Positions 36,604 through 45,148 of a stretch of 53,137 bases of DNA are shown here, piece after piece. The stretch is from assembly GCA_902478715.1 (NCBI GenBank), contig CABSMC010000007.1, forward strand, positions 1 through 53,137. The letters are read 5' to 3'. Within the stretch, counting starts at the first letter, position 1; each line of letters opens with the position of its first letter. The DNA is from an uncultured Adlercreutzia sp. GTDB lineage: Bacteria > Actinomycetota > Coriobacteriia > Coriobacteriales > Eggerthellaceae. Under the pieces are notes generated by a model. The model saw only the letters and a program-made list of their open reading frames with translations. It did not search any database and had not been told where the DNA came from. The translations under genes and the position numbers were made by a program.

Positions 36604-38202
36604 CTAATCAAGAGAGCAGAGCAGCTTCTTCTCCACTTTTCCGACGCTCGTATGGGGCAGCTCGCCCACGATCTCCATGATGGTGGGCACCTTGAAATCG
36701 GCTAAACGGCAAGCGGCGAAGCGCGTGATCTCCTCGACGCTGGCCGCCTGTCCCTGCGCCAGCACGACAAAGGCCTTCACGGCCTGGTCGCGCACCGGGT
36801 CGTCCACACCGATGACGGCACACTCGGCCACGGCGGGGTGCGCCGAGAGCACCTCCTCCACCTCGGTCGCCGACACGTTCTCGCCGCCGCGCTTGATCAT
36901 GTTGCACTTGCGGTCGACGAAGTAGAACCAACCCTCCTCGTCGCGGTAGCCCTTGTCGCCGCTGAGGTACCAGCCCTCCTCGCTCACGGTGCGGGCCGTG
37001 GCCTCGGGGTCGTCGTAGTAACCCTTCATGAGGCTGATGCCCGGGATTCCCTTCACGGCGATCTCCCCCACCGTGCCCGGAGCCGCGGGATGCCCCGCCT
37101 CGTCTAGGATCTCCACCTCGTAGCCCAGCCCCGCGCGGCCCACGCTCGGCCAGCGGCGCGGGCCGCACGGCAGGTCGGTGAGCGCCCAGCAGATGGACTC
37201 CGTCGCGCCGTAGCAGTTCTGCAGGCGCACGGAGAAGCGCCGCTCGAAGGCCTCCTTCTCCTCATCGCCGATGGGCAGGTAGTACTGCACCGACCGGACG
37301 CGGTGCTCGTGCTCGGCGGCATCAACAGGCTGCATCATGAGCGTGCGGGCCATCATCGCCACCATTTGGATGGCCGTGGCGCCATGCTCGCGCACCTGGC
37401 GCCAAAAGTTGCGCGCGCTGTACTTCTCCAGCACGACGAGGCTGGCGCCCGCCGTGAGCACGGGCATGAGCGCCGCCAGCTGGAAGTTCGAGTGGAAGGC
37501 GGGCATGGTGGTGAGCATCCGGTCATCGGGCCCTAAGGCGCATTGCCAGTCTCCGTAGTAGCCGGCGAAGAGCATGTTCGCATGGGTGATCTCCACGCCC
37601 TTGGGGCACGAGGTGGTGCCGGAGGTAAAGATGATCATAGCCGTGTCCTGGCCGTCCAACGCACACGGATCGTCCAGCGCATCGCCGCATGCGCTCGCGC
37701 CGGCATCGAAGTCCACGGCGCCGGCGACGAGTCCATCCCCGCCGCTGTGGGCGACGAGCACCCGCTCCATGGGATAGATGCGGCGCTCCTCGCAGGTGTT
37801 GTTCGGGCACGGGGGCGCGGCCTCGGCGAAGTAATAGCCGAGGCAGTCCGGCTCGCAGATAACCGTGCGGATGCCGCAGCGGTCGAATTGGAAGGCGCAC
37901 TCGTCGAAGACGAGCTGCATGTTGATGGGCACCGCCACCGCGCCGATCTTCGCCAAGGCGAAGGTGGCCGACACGTACTCCGGCGAGTTGTACAGCTGGA
38001 TGGCCACGTTGTCGCCTTGCCTCACACCGACGGCCAAAAGGAAGTTGGCCATGCGGTTCACCAGGCAGTCGAACTCGCCGTAGGTGAACGAGCGACGGTG
38101 GCCGGCCCGATTCTCGCAGGTCAGAAAAAGATGATCGCCGCGGCTTGCGGACAGCTCGTTCCACAAATCGCGGAGATTCTCATTGCCTACGACGGTCGCC
38201 AT
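36604..38202 (-). CDS. caiC: Carnitine/crotonobetaine-type CoA ligase CaiC
   Basis: A 532-residue AMP-forming ligase. It resembles E. coli CaiC through its length: LRDLWNEL at the N-terminus, FTSGTTSCPKGVEITHANMLFAGYYGDWQCAL (in parts: TSGTTSCPKG, FAGYYGDWQCAL), YSARNFWRQV, RTLMMQP, and the C-terminal GYRDEEGWFYFVDRKCNMIKRGGENVS. The A10 Lys is in GKVEKK. Start MATVVGNENL at 38200-38202 follows GGGAAGGA. It would activate carnitine, crotonobetaine or gamma-butyrobetaine. It is in the run caiA-caiB-caiC with a hairpin before it. Confidence 0.9.
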   Translation of the reverse strand: MATVVGNENLRDLWNELSASRGDHLFLTCENRAGHRRSFTYGEFDCLVNRMANFLLAVGVRQGDNVAIQLYNSPEYVSATFALAKIGAVAVPINMQLVFDECAFQFDRCGIRTVICEPDCLGYYFAEAAPPCPNNTCEERRIYPMERVLVAHSGGDGLVAGAVDFDAGASACGDALDDPCALDGQDTAMIIFTSGTTSCPKGVEITHANMLFAGYYGDWQCALGPDDRMLTTMPAFHSNFQLAALMPVLTAGASLVVLEKYSARNFWRQVREHGATAIQMVAMMARTLMMQPVDAAEHEHRVRSVQYYLPIGDEEKEAFERRFSVRLQNCYGATESICWALTDLPCGPRRWPSVGRAGLGYEVEILDEAGHPAAPGTVGEIAVKGIPGISLMKGYYDDPEATARTVSEEGWYLSGDKGYRDEEGWFYFVDRKCNMIKRGGENVSATEVEEVLSAHPAVAECAVIGVDDPVRDQAVKAFVVLAQGQAASVEEITRFAACRLADFKVPTIMEIVGELPHTSVGKVEKKLLCSLD

Positions 38203-38237
38203 GGCGTTCGTTCCTTCCCTCGAACTTGTCAGTGGGA

Positions 38238-38268
38238 GGAAGGCCCGCCCTTCCCCAGCGGGCCTTCC
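38238..38268 (-). other. GC-rich hairpin in the caiB-caiC gap
   Basis: Perfect 11-bp arms GGAAGGCCCGC (38238-38248) and GCGGGCCTTCC (38258-38268), no T-run on the minus strand. Possible attenuator or RNA processing/stability element. Confidence 0.55.
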
Positions 38269-38309
38269 CTGCGCATAGTTGACGCGATGCGCTCGCGCGG
38301 ACGGCACGG

Positions 38310-39524
38310 CTACTCAGCACACTTCACAATGCCATCAGCCGCGAATCGGGCAATCTGCTCATCGCTGTAGCCGAGCTTGGTCAGCACGTCCACCGTGTCG
38401 CCGCCCTGGGCGGGCATGGGGCGCCAAATGCGACCGGGGTTGTTCTGAAACTTCGGGAAGACGCCAAGCCCATGGAAGGTCTCCCCGTCGGCCGTCTCCC
38501 AATCGACCCAGGTGTCGCGCAGGCGCAGGTGCTCCTCCTCGACCAAATCCTCCATGTCGTTGATGACCTGAGCGGCAATGCGATGGGCGGCGAAGTCCTC
38601 TTCGATCTCGTACTTGGAATGGGCCAGGCAATACTCCTCGAAGGCGCGCTGGATCTCCTCGGCGTGGGGATTCGACAGCCACAGCCCGCTCGTGTCCTCG
38701 GGAATCTCCGGCGTGCCCCACAGATGCCCCAGGCCGATGGTCTCGAGGAAATACTTGTTCTGGTCGACGCCATAAAGGCACACGCCCAAGAAGCCGTCCT
38801 TACAGGCGAACTCGCCAATGCCGCAGAGATTCTGGTTGCGCGCACCGGGACGCGGCCACTTGATGCCCTCGTTCAAGTAGTCCACCAGGTAGTACTGGCC
38901 GATAGCCAAAAGCGTCTCGTACATAGCCAAATCGATGGACTCGCCCTTCCCCGACTTCTCAGCCTTGTACAGGGCGGCCAGAGCCGAGCTTGCGATCATG
39001 AGCGTGTTGAAGTAGTCGCCGGCATAGGGCCCCGGCAGCATCGGCTGCTCCTCGGTACCGTTCTGCATGATGATCCCGGCATAGGCCATAACCGTCAGAT
39101 CGTAGGCCGCGCGCTTGACCATCTTGGGATCGCCCGTCTGGCCGAAGCCGGACACGTGCACGATGACGAGCTTCGGGTTCACGGCCCACAGCACCTCGTC
39201 GGTCAGCCCCTTGCGAGCCCACGTGCCTCCCTTCGACGCCTCCATGAAGATGTCAGCGTCGCGGATCATGTTGAGGAATATCTCGCGACCCTCCTCAGAG
39301 AAGTAGTTCAGAGCCACGGAACGCTGGTTGCGGCGCTCGGCCTGCTTGATATAGGCCGTGTCGCGAATGGTGTCGCCAGCGCCGGTGTTCTCGAGCCAGG
39401 TGACGTCCGCGCCCCAGTCGGCCATGAGGTCGGCGGCCTTGGGACAAGCCAGCTCAACAGCGGCATAGACCACCTTCACGCCATCAAGCGGACCGTAAGA
39501 GGGTTTCTCGGTAGGGATAGCCAT
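38310..39524 (-). CDS. caiB: Crotonobetainyl-CoA:carnitine CoA-transferase CaiB
   Basis: A 404-residue family III CoA-transferase. YGPLDGVKVVYAAVELACPKAADLMADWGADV, ENTGAGDTIRDTA, DIFMEASKGGTWARKGLTDEVLWAVNPKLVIVHVSGFGQTG (~85-125, in pieces: FMEASKG, LTDEVLW, NPKLVI, SGFGQTG) and PYAGDYFN (~168) follow E. coli CaiB. The catalytic Asp of family III fits GDYF. C-terminal FPKFQNNPGRIWRPMPAQGGDT is also CaiB-like. It moves CoA between gamma-butyrobetainyl-CoA and carnitine/crotonobetaine. AAGGAG precedes ATG 39524. The run follows caiA at 56 bases. Confidence 0.93.
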   Translation of the reverse strand: MAIPTEKPSYGPLDGVKVVYAAVELACPKAADLMADWGADVTWLENTGAGDTIRDTAYIKQAERRNQRSVALNYFSEEGREIFLNMIRDADIFMEASKGGTWARKGLTDEVLWAVNPKLVIVHVSGFGQTGDPKMVKRAAYDLTVMAYAGIIMQNGTEEQPMLPGPYAGDYFNTLMIASSALAALYKAEKSGKGESIDLAMYETLLAIGQYYLVDYLNEGIKWPRPGARNQNLCGIGEFACKDGFLGVCLYGVDQNKYFLETIGLGHLWGTPEIPEDTSGLWLSNPHAEEIQRAFEEYCLAHSKYEIEEDFAAHRIAAQVINDMEDLVEEEHLRLRDTWVDWETADGETFHGLGVFPKFQNNPGRIWRPMPAQGGDTVDVLTKLGYSDEQIARFAADGIVKCAE

Positions 39525-39580
39525 TGTTTCTCTCCTTAAATCGTGTTTCTCTCAATACCTCGCTGGTTCGCCCAAGGAAG

Positions 39581-40729
39581 TTAGGCCTTGTAAGCCTTGC
39601 AAGCACCCTTAGAGGTGGCGAGGATCATCATCTCGTCGGTGCCACCGGAGACGCGGTCGACGCGCAGATCGCGCCAGATGCGGTTGATGCGGTGCTCGGA
39701 GGCCACGGCGATGCCGCCCATCACCTGCATAGCGTCGTCGGTCACTTCGAAGGAGGCGTTGGCGCAGTAGTACTTGCACATGGCGGCCATGGCCGGGTCG
39801 AAGTCGCCGCCGTTGTTGTCGGCCATCCAGGCGGCCTCGTAGAGCATGTTGCGCATGTTGGTCAGCTTGATGCACATCTCGGTGATCTTCAGCGAGTTCA
39901 GCTGGAAGCGGCTGATGGGCTTGCCGAAGGCGATGCGGGTGTTGGCGTGCTTCATGGCATCCTCGAAGGCGCAGATGGCGGTGCCGTAGTCGCAGGCGCC
40001 CACAAGCCAGCGCTCGAAGTTGAAGTCGGACACGCCGCGCATGAAGCCGTTGCCCTCGCGGCCGAAGATGTCGGATTCCTCCAGCTCCACGTTGTCCAGG
40101 TACACCTCGCAGCAGCTGTCCATGCGCAGGCCCAGCTTCGGCAGCGGGGAGAGCTTCACACCCGGCTTGGACATATCGACGAAGAACTCGGTGAACATCG
40201 ACTCGTCATCGGCGTTCTTGGCCATGATGACCAGGTACTTCACACCGGCGGACGAGGTGATAAAGGTCTTGGTGCCGTTCAGGTAGATCTTGCCGTTCTC
40301 GCGCTTGTACGTGGTGGCCAGCGCCCCCACGTCCGACCCCGCGCCCGGCTCGGTGCAGGCGGAGTTCCAGATCTGCTCGCCGGAGCCGAGCGTGCTCATG
40401 ACAGCGTCGATCTGCTCGGGCGTGCCCTCGCGGATGATGGTCTCGAAGCCAGGCAGCTGGTAGAGCACGTAGGTGGGCGCGCCGTAGCGGCCGAGCACCT
40501 CGTAGACGGCCATCAGCGTCACGCAGGGTTGCTCCAGGCCCAGGCCGCCGTGGGACTCGGGCAGCATGATCTGGTCGAAACCCAGCTCGCACAGGCCCGC
40601 CACCCAGCGCAGGGGATACTCGTGCTTCTCGTCGCACTCGTGGAAGTAGGTCTCCCAGTTCTCGCTTTCCATGTACTCGCGGTAGCTGTCGACGATGAGT
40701 TCCTGCTCGTCGGTGAGTTTGAAGTCCAT
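39581..40729 (-). CDS. caiA: Crotonobetainyl-CoA reductase CaiA
   Basis: A 382-residue ACAD-fold reductase that would convert crotonobetainyl-CoA to gamma-butyrobetainyl-CoA with electrons from FixAB. The sequence tracks E. coli CaiA: MDF.L.DEQEL, ESENWETYFHECD (~22), GAPTYVLYQLPG (~83), WNSACTEPGAGSDVG (~121), FFVDMSKPGVK, GLRMDSCCEVYLDNVELEE (~200) and FWRD/IWRDLRVDRVSGGTDEM (~350). At the usual catalytic place is GGT, not EGT; Glu in FNFERW (~248) fits the LCAD position. Start MDFKLT at 40727-40729 follows AAAGGAG; 15 extra residues in the longer reading are rejected. Confidence 0.95.
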   Translation of the reverse strand: MDFKLTDEQELIVDSYREYMESENWETYFHECDEKHEYPLRWVAGLCELGFDQIMLPESHGGLGLEQPCVTLMAVYEVLGRYGAPTYVLYQLPGFETIIREGTPEQIDAVMSTLGSGEQIWNSACTEPGAGSDVGALATTYKRENGKIYLNGTKTFITSSAGVKYLVIMAKNADDESMFTEFFVDMSKPGVKLSPLPKLGLRMDSCCEVYLDNVELEESDIFGREGNGFMRGVSDFNFERWLVGACDYGTAICAFEDAMKHANTRIAFGKPISRFQLNSLKITEMCIKLTNMRNMLYEAAWMADNNGGDFDPAMAAMCKYYCANASFEVTDDAMQVMGGIAVASEHRINRIWRDLRVDRVSGGTDEMMILATSKGACKAYKA

Positions 40730-40762
40730 TCTTCTGTCTCCTTTCAAAGGGTGCTTTGCAAA

Positions 40763-40785
40763 GGGGGCGCGCACCGGGCGCCCCC
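40763..40785 (-). other. GC-rich hairpin between hydrolase and caiA genes
   Basis: GGGGGCGC (40763-40770) and GCGCCCCC (40778-40785), no T-run. It is the third such intra-operon hairpin. Confidence 0.45.
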
Positions 40786-40798
40786 GGATTGCCGATAA

Positions 40799-41782
40799 CT
40801 AGGCGAGGCCCAAGGTCTCGCGGTAGAAGGTGGCGCCGTGCTCCAGCGCGTCGTTGGCCGCATCGAGCATCTTGGTGTAGTGCAGGAAGGCGTGGATGAC
40901 GCCCTCGAACAGCTCGAAGCGAAAGGGGGTGCCGTACTGCTCGCAGATGGCGGCCAGGGTGACCGAGTCGTCGCGCAGCGGGTCGAACTCGGCGGCGGCG
41001 ATGTAGCAGGCGGGCACATCATGGGTCAGATCGTTCAAAAACAGGTTCGCGTAGGGCTCCGCCGCAAGGGCCGCGGAATCCTCGGCGTACAGGTTCAGGT
41101 AGAACTGCCAGTCCTCCTCGGTGAGGCCGTCCCACGGGCCGCCCAGAAGCCGCATGGAGGAAGAGTCGGTCAGACCGAACCACCCGTAGAACAGAAGCAG
41201 GCACTTCACGAAGTCGGCGCCGCCCATTTCCTCGCGCAGGTACAGCGTGGCGGCCAGGCCCAGGTGCGCGCCGCCGGAGTCGCCGGCAAAGGCCAGGCGG
41301 TCGCCGTCGACGCCCCAGTCCTTTCCCGCCTCGTGCAGGTGCGTAGCCACCGCCGCCGCCTCGCGCACGGCGGAGGGGTACTTCGCCTCCGGGGACAGCC
41401 GGTAGTCCACGGCCACCACCGGCACGCCGGCGCGCTTCGCCAAGATGCGGCAGACGCGGTCGTGGGTGTCCAAGTTGCCGAGGACGAACCCGCCGCCGTG
41501 GACATAGACGATGGCCGGCTCCGTCACACCCTCGACGATTTCGCAGGGGTAGTAGCGCCGCACGGCAATAGAGCCGAAGGGGCCCTCCACCGCATCGTCG
41601 ACCACGCGGTCCATCTCAGGGGCTCCCTCGTTCCACCAGGCGCGGCCGGCCACGTAATTCTCGCGCATCTGGGCGAAGCCGGCACTCGTGTCGTTGGCGT
41701 CCCCGGCCAGCTCGTCCTCCTTCGCGAGAACGGCGGCCATCTGCGGGCTGATGCGGGCGAGCACGTCAATCTTGTTCGGCAT
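40799..41782 (-). CDS. Alpha/beta hydrolase, HSL-type esterase
   Basis: A 327-residue esterase of the hormone-sensitive-lipase family. The oxyanion motif VYVHGGGFVLGN (~88), VDYRLSPEAKYP (~128), the nucleophile elbow FAGDSGGAHLG (Ser ~165), the acid Asp in AEFDPLRDD (~260) and His in EGVIHAFLHY (~290) complete the catalytic triad. It has no signal peptide. It sits 57 bases after the MFS gene and 69 before caiA, inside the cai run. This placement suggests hydrolysis of an ester that enters with that carrier, for example an O-acylcarnitine (inference). Other family members hydrolyse short-chain aryl or acetyl esters. Confidence 0.85.
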   Translation of the reverse strand: MPNKIDVLARISPQMAAVLAKEDELAGDANDTSAGFAQMRENYVAGRAWWNEGAPEMDRVVDDAVEGPFGSIAVRRYYPCEIVEGVTEPAIVYVHGGGFVLGNLDTHDRVCRILAKRAGVPVVAVDYRLSPEAKYPSAVREAAAVATHLHEAGKDWGVDGDRLAFAGDSGGAHLGLAATLYLREEMGGADFVKCLLLFYGWFGLTDSSSMRLLGGPWDGLTEEDWQFYLNLYAEDSAALAAEPYANLFLNDLTHDVPACYIAAAEFDPLRDDSVTLAAICEQYGTPFRFELFEGVIHAFLHYTKMLDAANDALEHGATFYRETLGLA

Positions 41783-41839
41783 GATAGGATCTCCTTGTCC
41801 TTTCCCGAATCCTGCGGTCTTTCCGATTGCCTCGCGTCG

Positions 41840-43177
41840 CTAGATGGTGGCCTCGCCGCCGGCGATCTCGGCCGCCTCGGCCTCCTCGGCCTTATCGACG
41901 GACTCGGCGCCGAAGTGCTTCTTGATGGTGCGCAGCAACATCACGAGGCAGACGCAGCCGATGACGCCGAACATGATCTCGAAACCGAAGATGCTCGTGT
42001 AGGCGTCGATGCCCTGGGCGTCAATGAGGCCGCCGTACCAGGTGTGGATGAACACGTCGGGCATGAAGCCGACCACGGACAGCACGCCGGCGGCCGTGCC
42101 GAAGATGCGCATGGGAATCTTGATCTCCGAGAGCGGAGAGCTTCCGATGGAGAAGGCACCGTAGGTAGTGAACCCGAACACAACAACCAGGGTGGCGGCG
42201 ACCATGGCCGCGCCCGGATCATGCGGGAAGACGATGAAGCCGAGCAGCACCGCGATGGACAGAATGAAGGCGCCCAAGATGACCTTGGAGGGGCTCTTCA
42301 GCTTCGTGGCCAGCCAACCGACCACAGGGCCGGCGATGAGGCCGATTCCGTAGGTGCGGATGAGGCCCACGACGTTCACGAGGTTGCCGTCGGCGTTGAA
42401 GCACTGGGTGAGGTAGGGCGTGGTGTAGGTAGCGCCCTGGTACACGGCGTAGACGCAGAAGTAGGCGACGCAGGCCCAGATGACGCCGGGGTGCTTGATG
42501 GCCTCGACGGCCTCCTTCAGGCTGAACAGCTTGGCGTTCTTGTCGATCTCGCCCTTGAAGTCGGGGATGAGGAAGATGGAGGCCACGCCGAGCACGGCGA
42601 TGACCACGGCCAGGAAGATGAGCATGACCTGCACGCCCTGGGCGACGTTGGCGATGGCGGCGATGATGCCGGCGTTGATAAGGCCGATGACCAGTCCGGT
42701 CACGCCGTAGATGGAGTAGCTGATGCCGATCTTGGAGGCGTACTCGTCCTCCTCGCAGCACAGGCGGATCACCTTGAAGCGGGTGCCCCACCACACGAGG
42801 ATGGAGGTGATGCCCATGGCCACGAACAGCACGAGGCAGATCTCCACCGACGGCAGCATGGCGTAGATGCCCACGAGCACGGCCGTGGCGAGGAAGCCCA
42901 CGGTGGCCAGCGTGCGCATGCGGAACTTGTCGGCCACGATGCCGGAGGGCAGGTAGCAGATCATGGCCGCGATGCCGTAGGCCGACACCATAAGCCCCAG
43001 ATCGGCGTTCGTGCAGCCGAGCGCCTGCATCAGCGGATCGTAGAACACATTCTTAAGGTACATGGGCGCGTAGATGATGGACGAGCCCATGGAGATGAGC
43101 ACGACGAGTGCCCACTTGTGAAGCGACGTCAAGTCCTTGTACGTCACTTCCCCCTTGCTCTTTGCAAGCAACGACAT
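41840..43177 (-). CDS. MFS transporter at the head of the cai operon
   Basis: A 445-residue 12-helix carrier. Helices start near 20, 60, 90, 115, 145 and 170, with the second half from about 235. The loop GIVADKFRMRTL (~78) is the MFS G-x-x-x-D-R-x-x-R motif. The C-terminal tail (~30 residues) is Ala/Glu-rich and cytosolic. It is the promoter-proximal gene of the cai run and divergent from the membrane LuxR gene, which suggests import of the pathway substrate. It replaces CaiT, the BCCT antiporter of E. coli, of which no trace is seen. AAAGGAAG precedes ATG 43177. Confidence 0.85.
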   Translation of the reverse strand: MSLLAKSKGEVTYKDLTSLHKWALVVLISMGSSIIYAPMYLKNVFYDPLMQALGCTNADLGLMVSAYGIAAMICYLPSGIVADKFRMRTLATVGFLATAVLVGIYAMLPSVEICLVLFVAMGITSILVWWGTRFKVIRLCCEEDEYASKIGISYSIYGVTGLVIGLINAGIIAAIANVAQGVQVMLIFLAVVIAVLGVASIFLIPDFKGEIDKNAKLFSLKEAVEAIKHPGVIWACVAYFCVYAVYQGATYTTPYLTQCFNADGNLVNVVGLIRTYGIGLIAGPVVGWLATKLKSPSKVILGAFILSIAVLLGFIVFPHDPGAAMVAATLVVVFGFTTYGAFSIGSSPLSEIKIPMRIFGTAAGVLSVVGFMPDVFIHTWYGGLIDAQGIDAYTSIFGFEIMFGVIGCVCLVMLLRTIKKHFGAESVDKAEEAEAAEIAGGEATI

Positions 43178-43550
43178 GGTGGTGCTTCCTTTCTCTTCTT
43201 CTTATCCCGGCACCGCGCCGAGCCTTAAAGGATCTGCTCGGCCGGTACCGCATTGCCGACCGATCTGGTGAGAATTCTGCCTTCCGGGGAGCGACCCGCC
43301 ATCGCCTGAGGAAGAGGAAAGGAAGATTACGCATTTTCTTGCGAGGAGACGCATTTCAGCGAAAAGTGGGGCAAGGTATCGCAAAACCCCTGCGAAAAGC
43401 GGAGTACTTAAAAACTTGCGATCCCTTTTTCCCAGATGACCTTTACACTGGCAGCTTGAGTTTGGTACCGTGGAATCCCGGTCGACGCCATGTCAACCGA
43501 AGCGCCAAAGCGATGCCGCAGTCCGCAGGATGGCAAAGGGGAGAGCACCG
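43178..43550. promoter_or_regulatory. Divergent cai-operon / luxR regulatory region with direct repeats
   Basis: 373 bases with no gene. ACGCATTT occurs at 43329-43336 and 43349-43356, exactly 20 bases apart, so on the same DNA face. GCGAAAAG occurs at 43359-43366 and 43392-43399. These direct repeats are candidate activator sites for the LuxR protein. Confidence 0.5.
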
Positions 43551-45017
43551 ATGGAAGCAAACCGCGCCGAGTTCGATTCGCCCGACGTCCGAGAGGAAGA
43601 AGACCCTTCCGCCATTTTCGATCGACCACTGCTGAAATATGTGGGATTCGCCTTGCTGCTTGCATGGCACTACGTGCTCTGGTTCGTACCGAGCTTCTTC
43701 TTCCACACCCAGCTGCTCGACGAGAGCGTGACGCTCAGCTGGGTGGCGAGCCTGTTGGCGACGGCGGCGTTCCTCTTCGTCTTGGCGGGACTCCTCGGTC
43801 GCAAGCGCCACCTAAGCGACTACCCCGCCGTCCTTCCGGCCGCTATGATCGTCGCCGCGGCAAGCACCGTGGCCCTGGGTTTCTTCCCCTTCCATCTTGC
43901 ACCTGCGGGCCTTTATCTCGTCGTGATCATCGCCCTCAGTGCCTCCGAGGCCGCGCTCTGGATACTCTGGGGCGAGCGCTATGCCTGCGTGAAGGCGAAC
44001 TTCACCATCAACCACATCGGCACCATCTTCGGCATCACGCTCTTTCTGTGCGTACTTATCGCCTCGCTTCTGCCGCCGACGATAACGGCGCCGGCGACGG
44101 CCCTGCTCCCCCTGGCATCCGGAGCGCTTTTGGCCCTCGCCCGCAAGGACGGCCAGCGCACCTTCCCCGTGCTTTTGCCGCGCAGCGCCACGAACAGCGG
44201 CTTCAAGAACATGCTCGGCGTGGGCTTCGTCACCCTGCTCGCCTGCGCCGCCTGCTACTTCCTGTGCTGCATCATTCCCTGGGAGATGCTGCCCACCGGC
44301 GAGGACTCCTTCACCTTCGGCATCCTGGGCGGGGCGCTGTTCATTCTCGTCATCGCCGGAATCTACACGCTGTCCCGCGACCGGCTCAACATCTTCAAAA
44401 TCTACCCGGCCCTGCTCATCGCCATCATGGTGGGCTTCTCGCTGTTCCTCTCCTCGGCGCTCGCTTACTTCCCCGCCTTCATCGTCGGCATCGGCGTGCA
44501 ATCGCTCTTCGAAGTGCTGCTCATCATGTACTTCGGCATTCTCACCACCAAAGGCTACGCGACCCCCGCGCTCACCTTCGCCATGGCCGGCGGCTTCGTG
44601 CGCTTGGGGCTCGCCGCGGGCAATTCGCTGGCCCTCTGGTACGAGAGCATGGCGGCCCCTGTGGCTCAGGCCCTCACGCCGCCCACCAGCCTGGCCTTCA
44701 TGTGCCTGCTCGCCATCGTGCTCGTTCCGCTCGTGCGCATGGAGTTCAGCATCGTGGCCCTCACCGCCGCCCCGCCGACGCGCAACGAGATCGAAGAGAT
44801 CTGCACCGAAGCCGCAACCGAGTTCGGCCTGTCGGCCCGCGAGGCGGAGATCCTGCTGCTCATCGCGCGAGGCCATACCACCAACTCCATGGCAGACAAA
44901 CTCGTTATCTCACCCTACACCGTGAACACCCACATCCGCCACATCTACGACAAGATGCAGATCCACAAGCGCAGCGAGCTTCTGAACTACCTCAACATGC
45001 AGCGCTCGGATTTCTAG
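43551..45017 (+). CDS. Membrane-bound LuxR-type regulator
   Basis: A 488-residue protein: a short acidic cytosolic N-terminus, about 12 hydrophobic segments (residues ~25-405) and a C-terminal LuxR helix-turn-helix (~425-488) with FGLSAREAEILLLIARGHTTNSMADKLVISPYTVNTHIRHIYDKMQIHKRSELLN (here only its parts are cited: SAREAEILLL, VNTHIRHIYDKM). Start 43551 follows GGGGAG; two upstream ATGs are less well placed. Such sensors are common beside substrate-specific reductases of Eggerthellaceae. It is divergent from the cai operon and probably its activator, with the membrane part sensing the substrate (inference). Confidence 0.88.
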   Translation: MEANRAEFDSPDVREEEDPSAIFDRPLLKYVGFALLLAWHYVLWFVPSFFFHTQLLDESVTLSWVASLLATAAFLFVLAGLLGRKRHLSDYPAVLPAAMIVAAASTVALGFFPFHLAPAGLYLVVIIALSASEAALWILWGERYACVKANFTINHIGTIFGITLFLCVLIASLLPPTITAPATALLPLASGALLALARKDGQRTFPVLLPRSATNSGFKNMLGVGFVTLLACAACYFLCCIIPWEMLPTGEDSFTFGILGGALFILVIAGIYTLSRDRLNIFKIYPALLIAIMVGFSLFLSSALAYFPAFIVGIGVQSLFEVLLIMYFGILTTKGYATPALTFAMAGGFVRLGLAAGNSLALWYESMAAPVAQALTPPTSLAFMCLLAIVLVPLVRMEFSIVALTAAPPTRNEIEEICTEAATEFGLSAREAEILLLIARGHTTNSMADKLVISPYTVNTHIRHIYDKMQIHKRSELLNYLNMQRSDF

Positions 45018-45075
45018 AGCGCGACCCATTCCGCAGGGGCTGACCTCGCTCAACCCCTCAAATCCCAACTGCCCC

Positions 45076-45148
45076 GTAGGGGCTGACCTTGGTCAGCCCT
45101 CCCCTCGTAAGTCAACGTCGCTTGAGGAGGGGCGACCGAGGTCGCCCC
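45076..45148. repeat. REP-like hairpin repeats, left flank of the toxin-antitoxin pair
   Basis: 45076-45101 holds a 26-base unit with the palindrome GGGCTGACC-TT-GGTCAGCCC and is identical to 45870-45895. 45129-45148 holds GGGGCGACC-GA-GGTCGCCCC, a related hairpin, followed by CCTAC. A degenerate third unit lies at about 45033-45058 (CAGGGGCTGACC). Confidence 0.7.

Noticed and set aside
23661..43177. Bile-acid 7-dehydroxylation (bai) operon
   Set aside because: A BaiCD/BaiH-like reductase, CoA-transferase, ligase and MFS genes are present, but no BaiE-type dehydratase or BaiA dehydrogenase is seen. The CoA-transferase and ligase are closer to CaiB and CaiC than to BaiF and BaiB.
29546..43177. 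Nitrogen-fixation role of fixABCX
   Set aside because: No nif genes are in the window, and the adjacent cai-like genes point to carnitine metabolism.
34279..43177. A CaiT-type BCCT carnitine transporter in this region
   Set aside because: Neither of the two membrane carriers shows BCCT features; both have MFS loop motifs and 12 helices with the MFS pattern.
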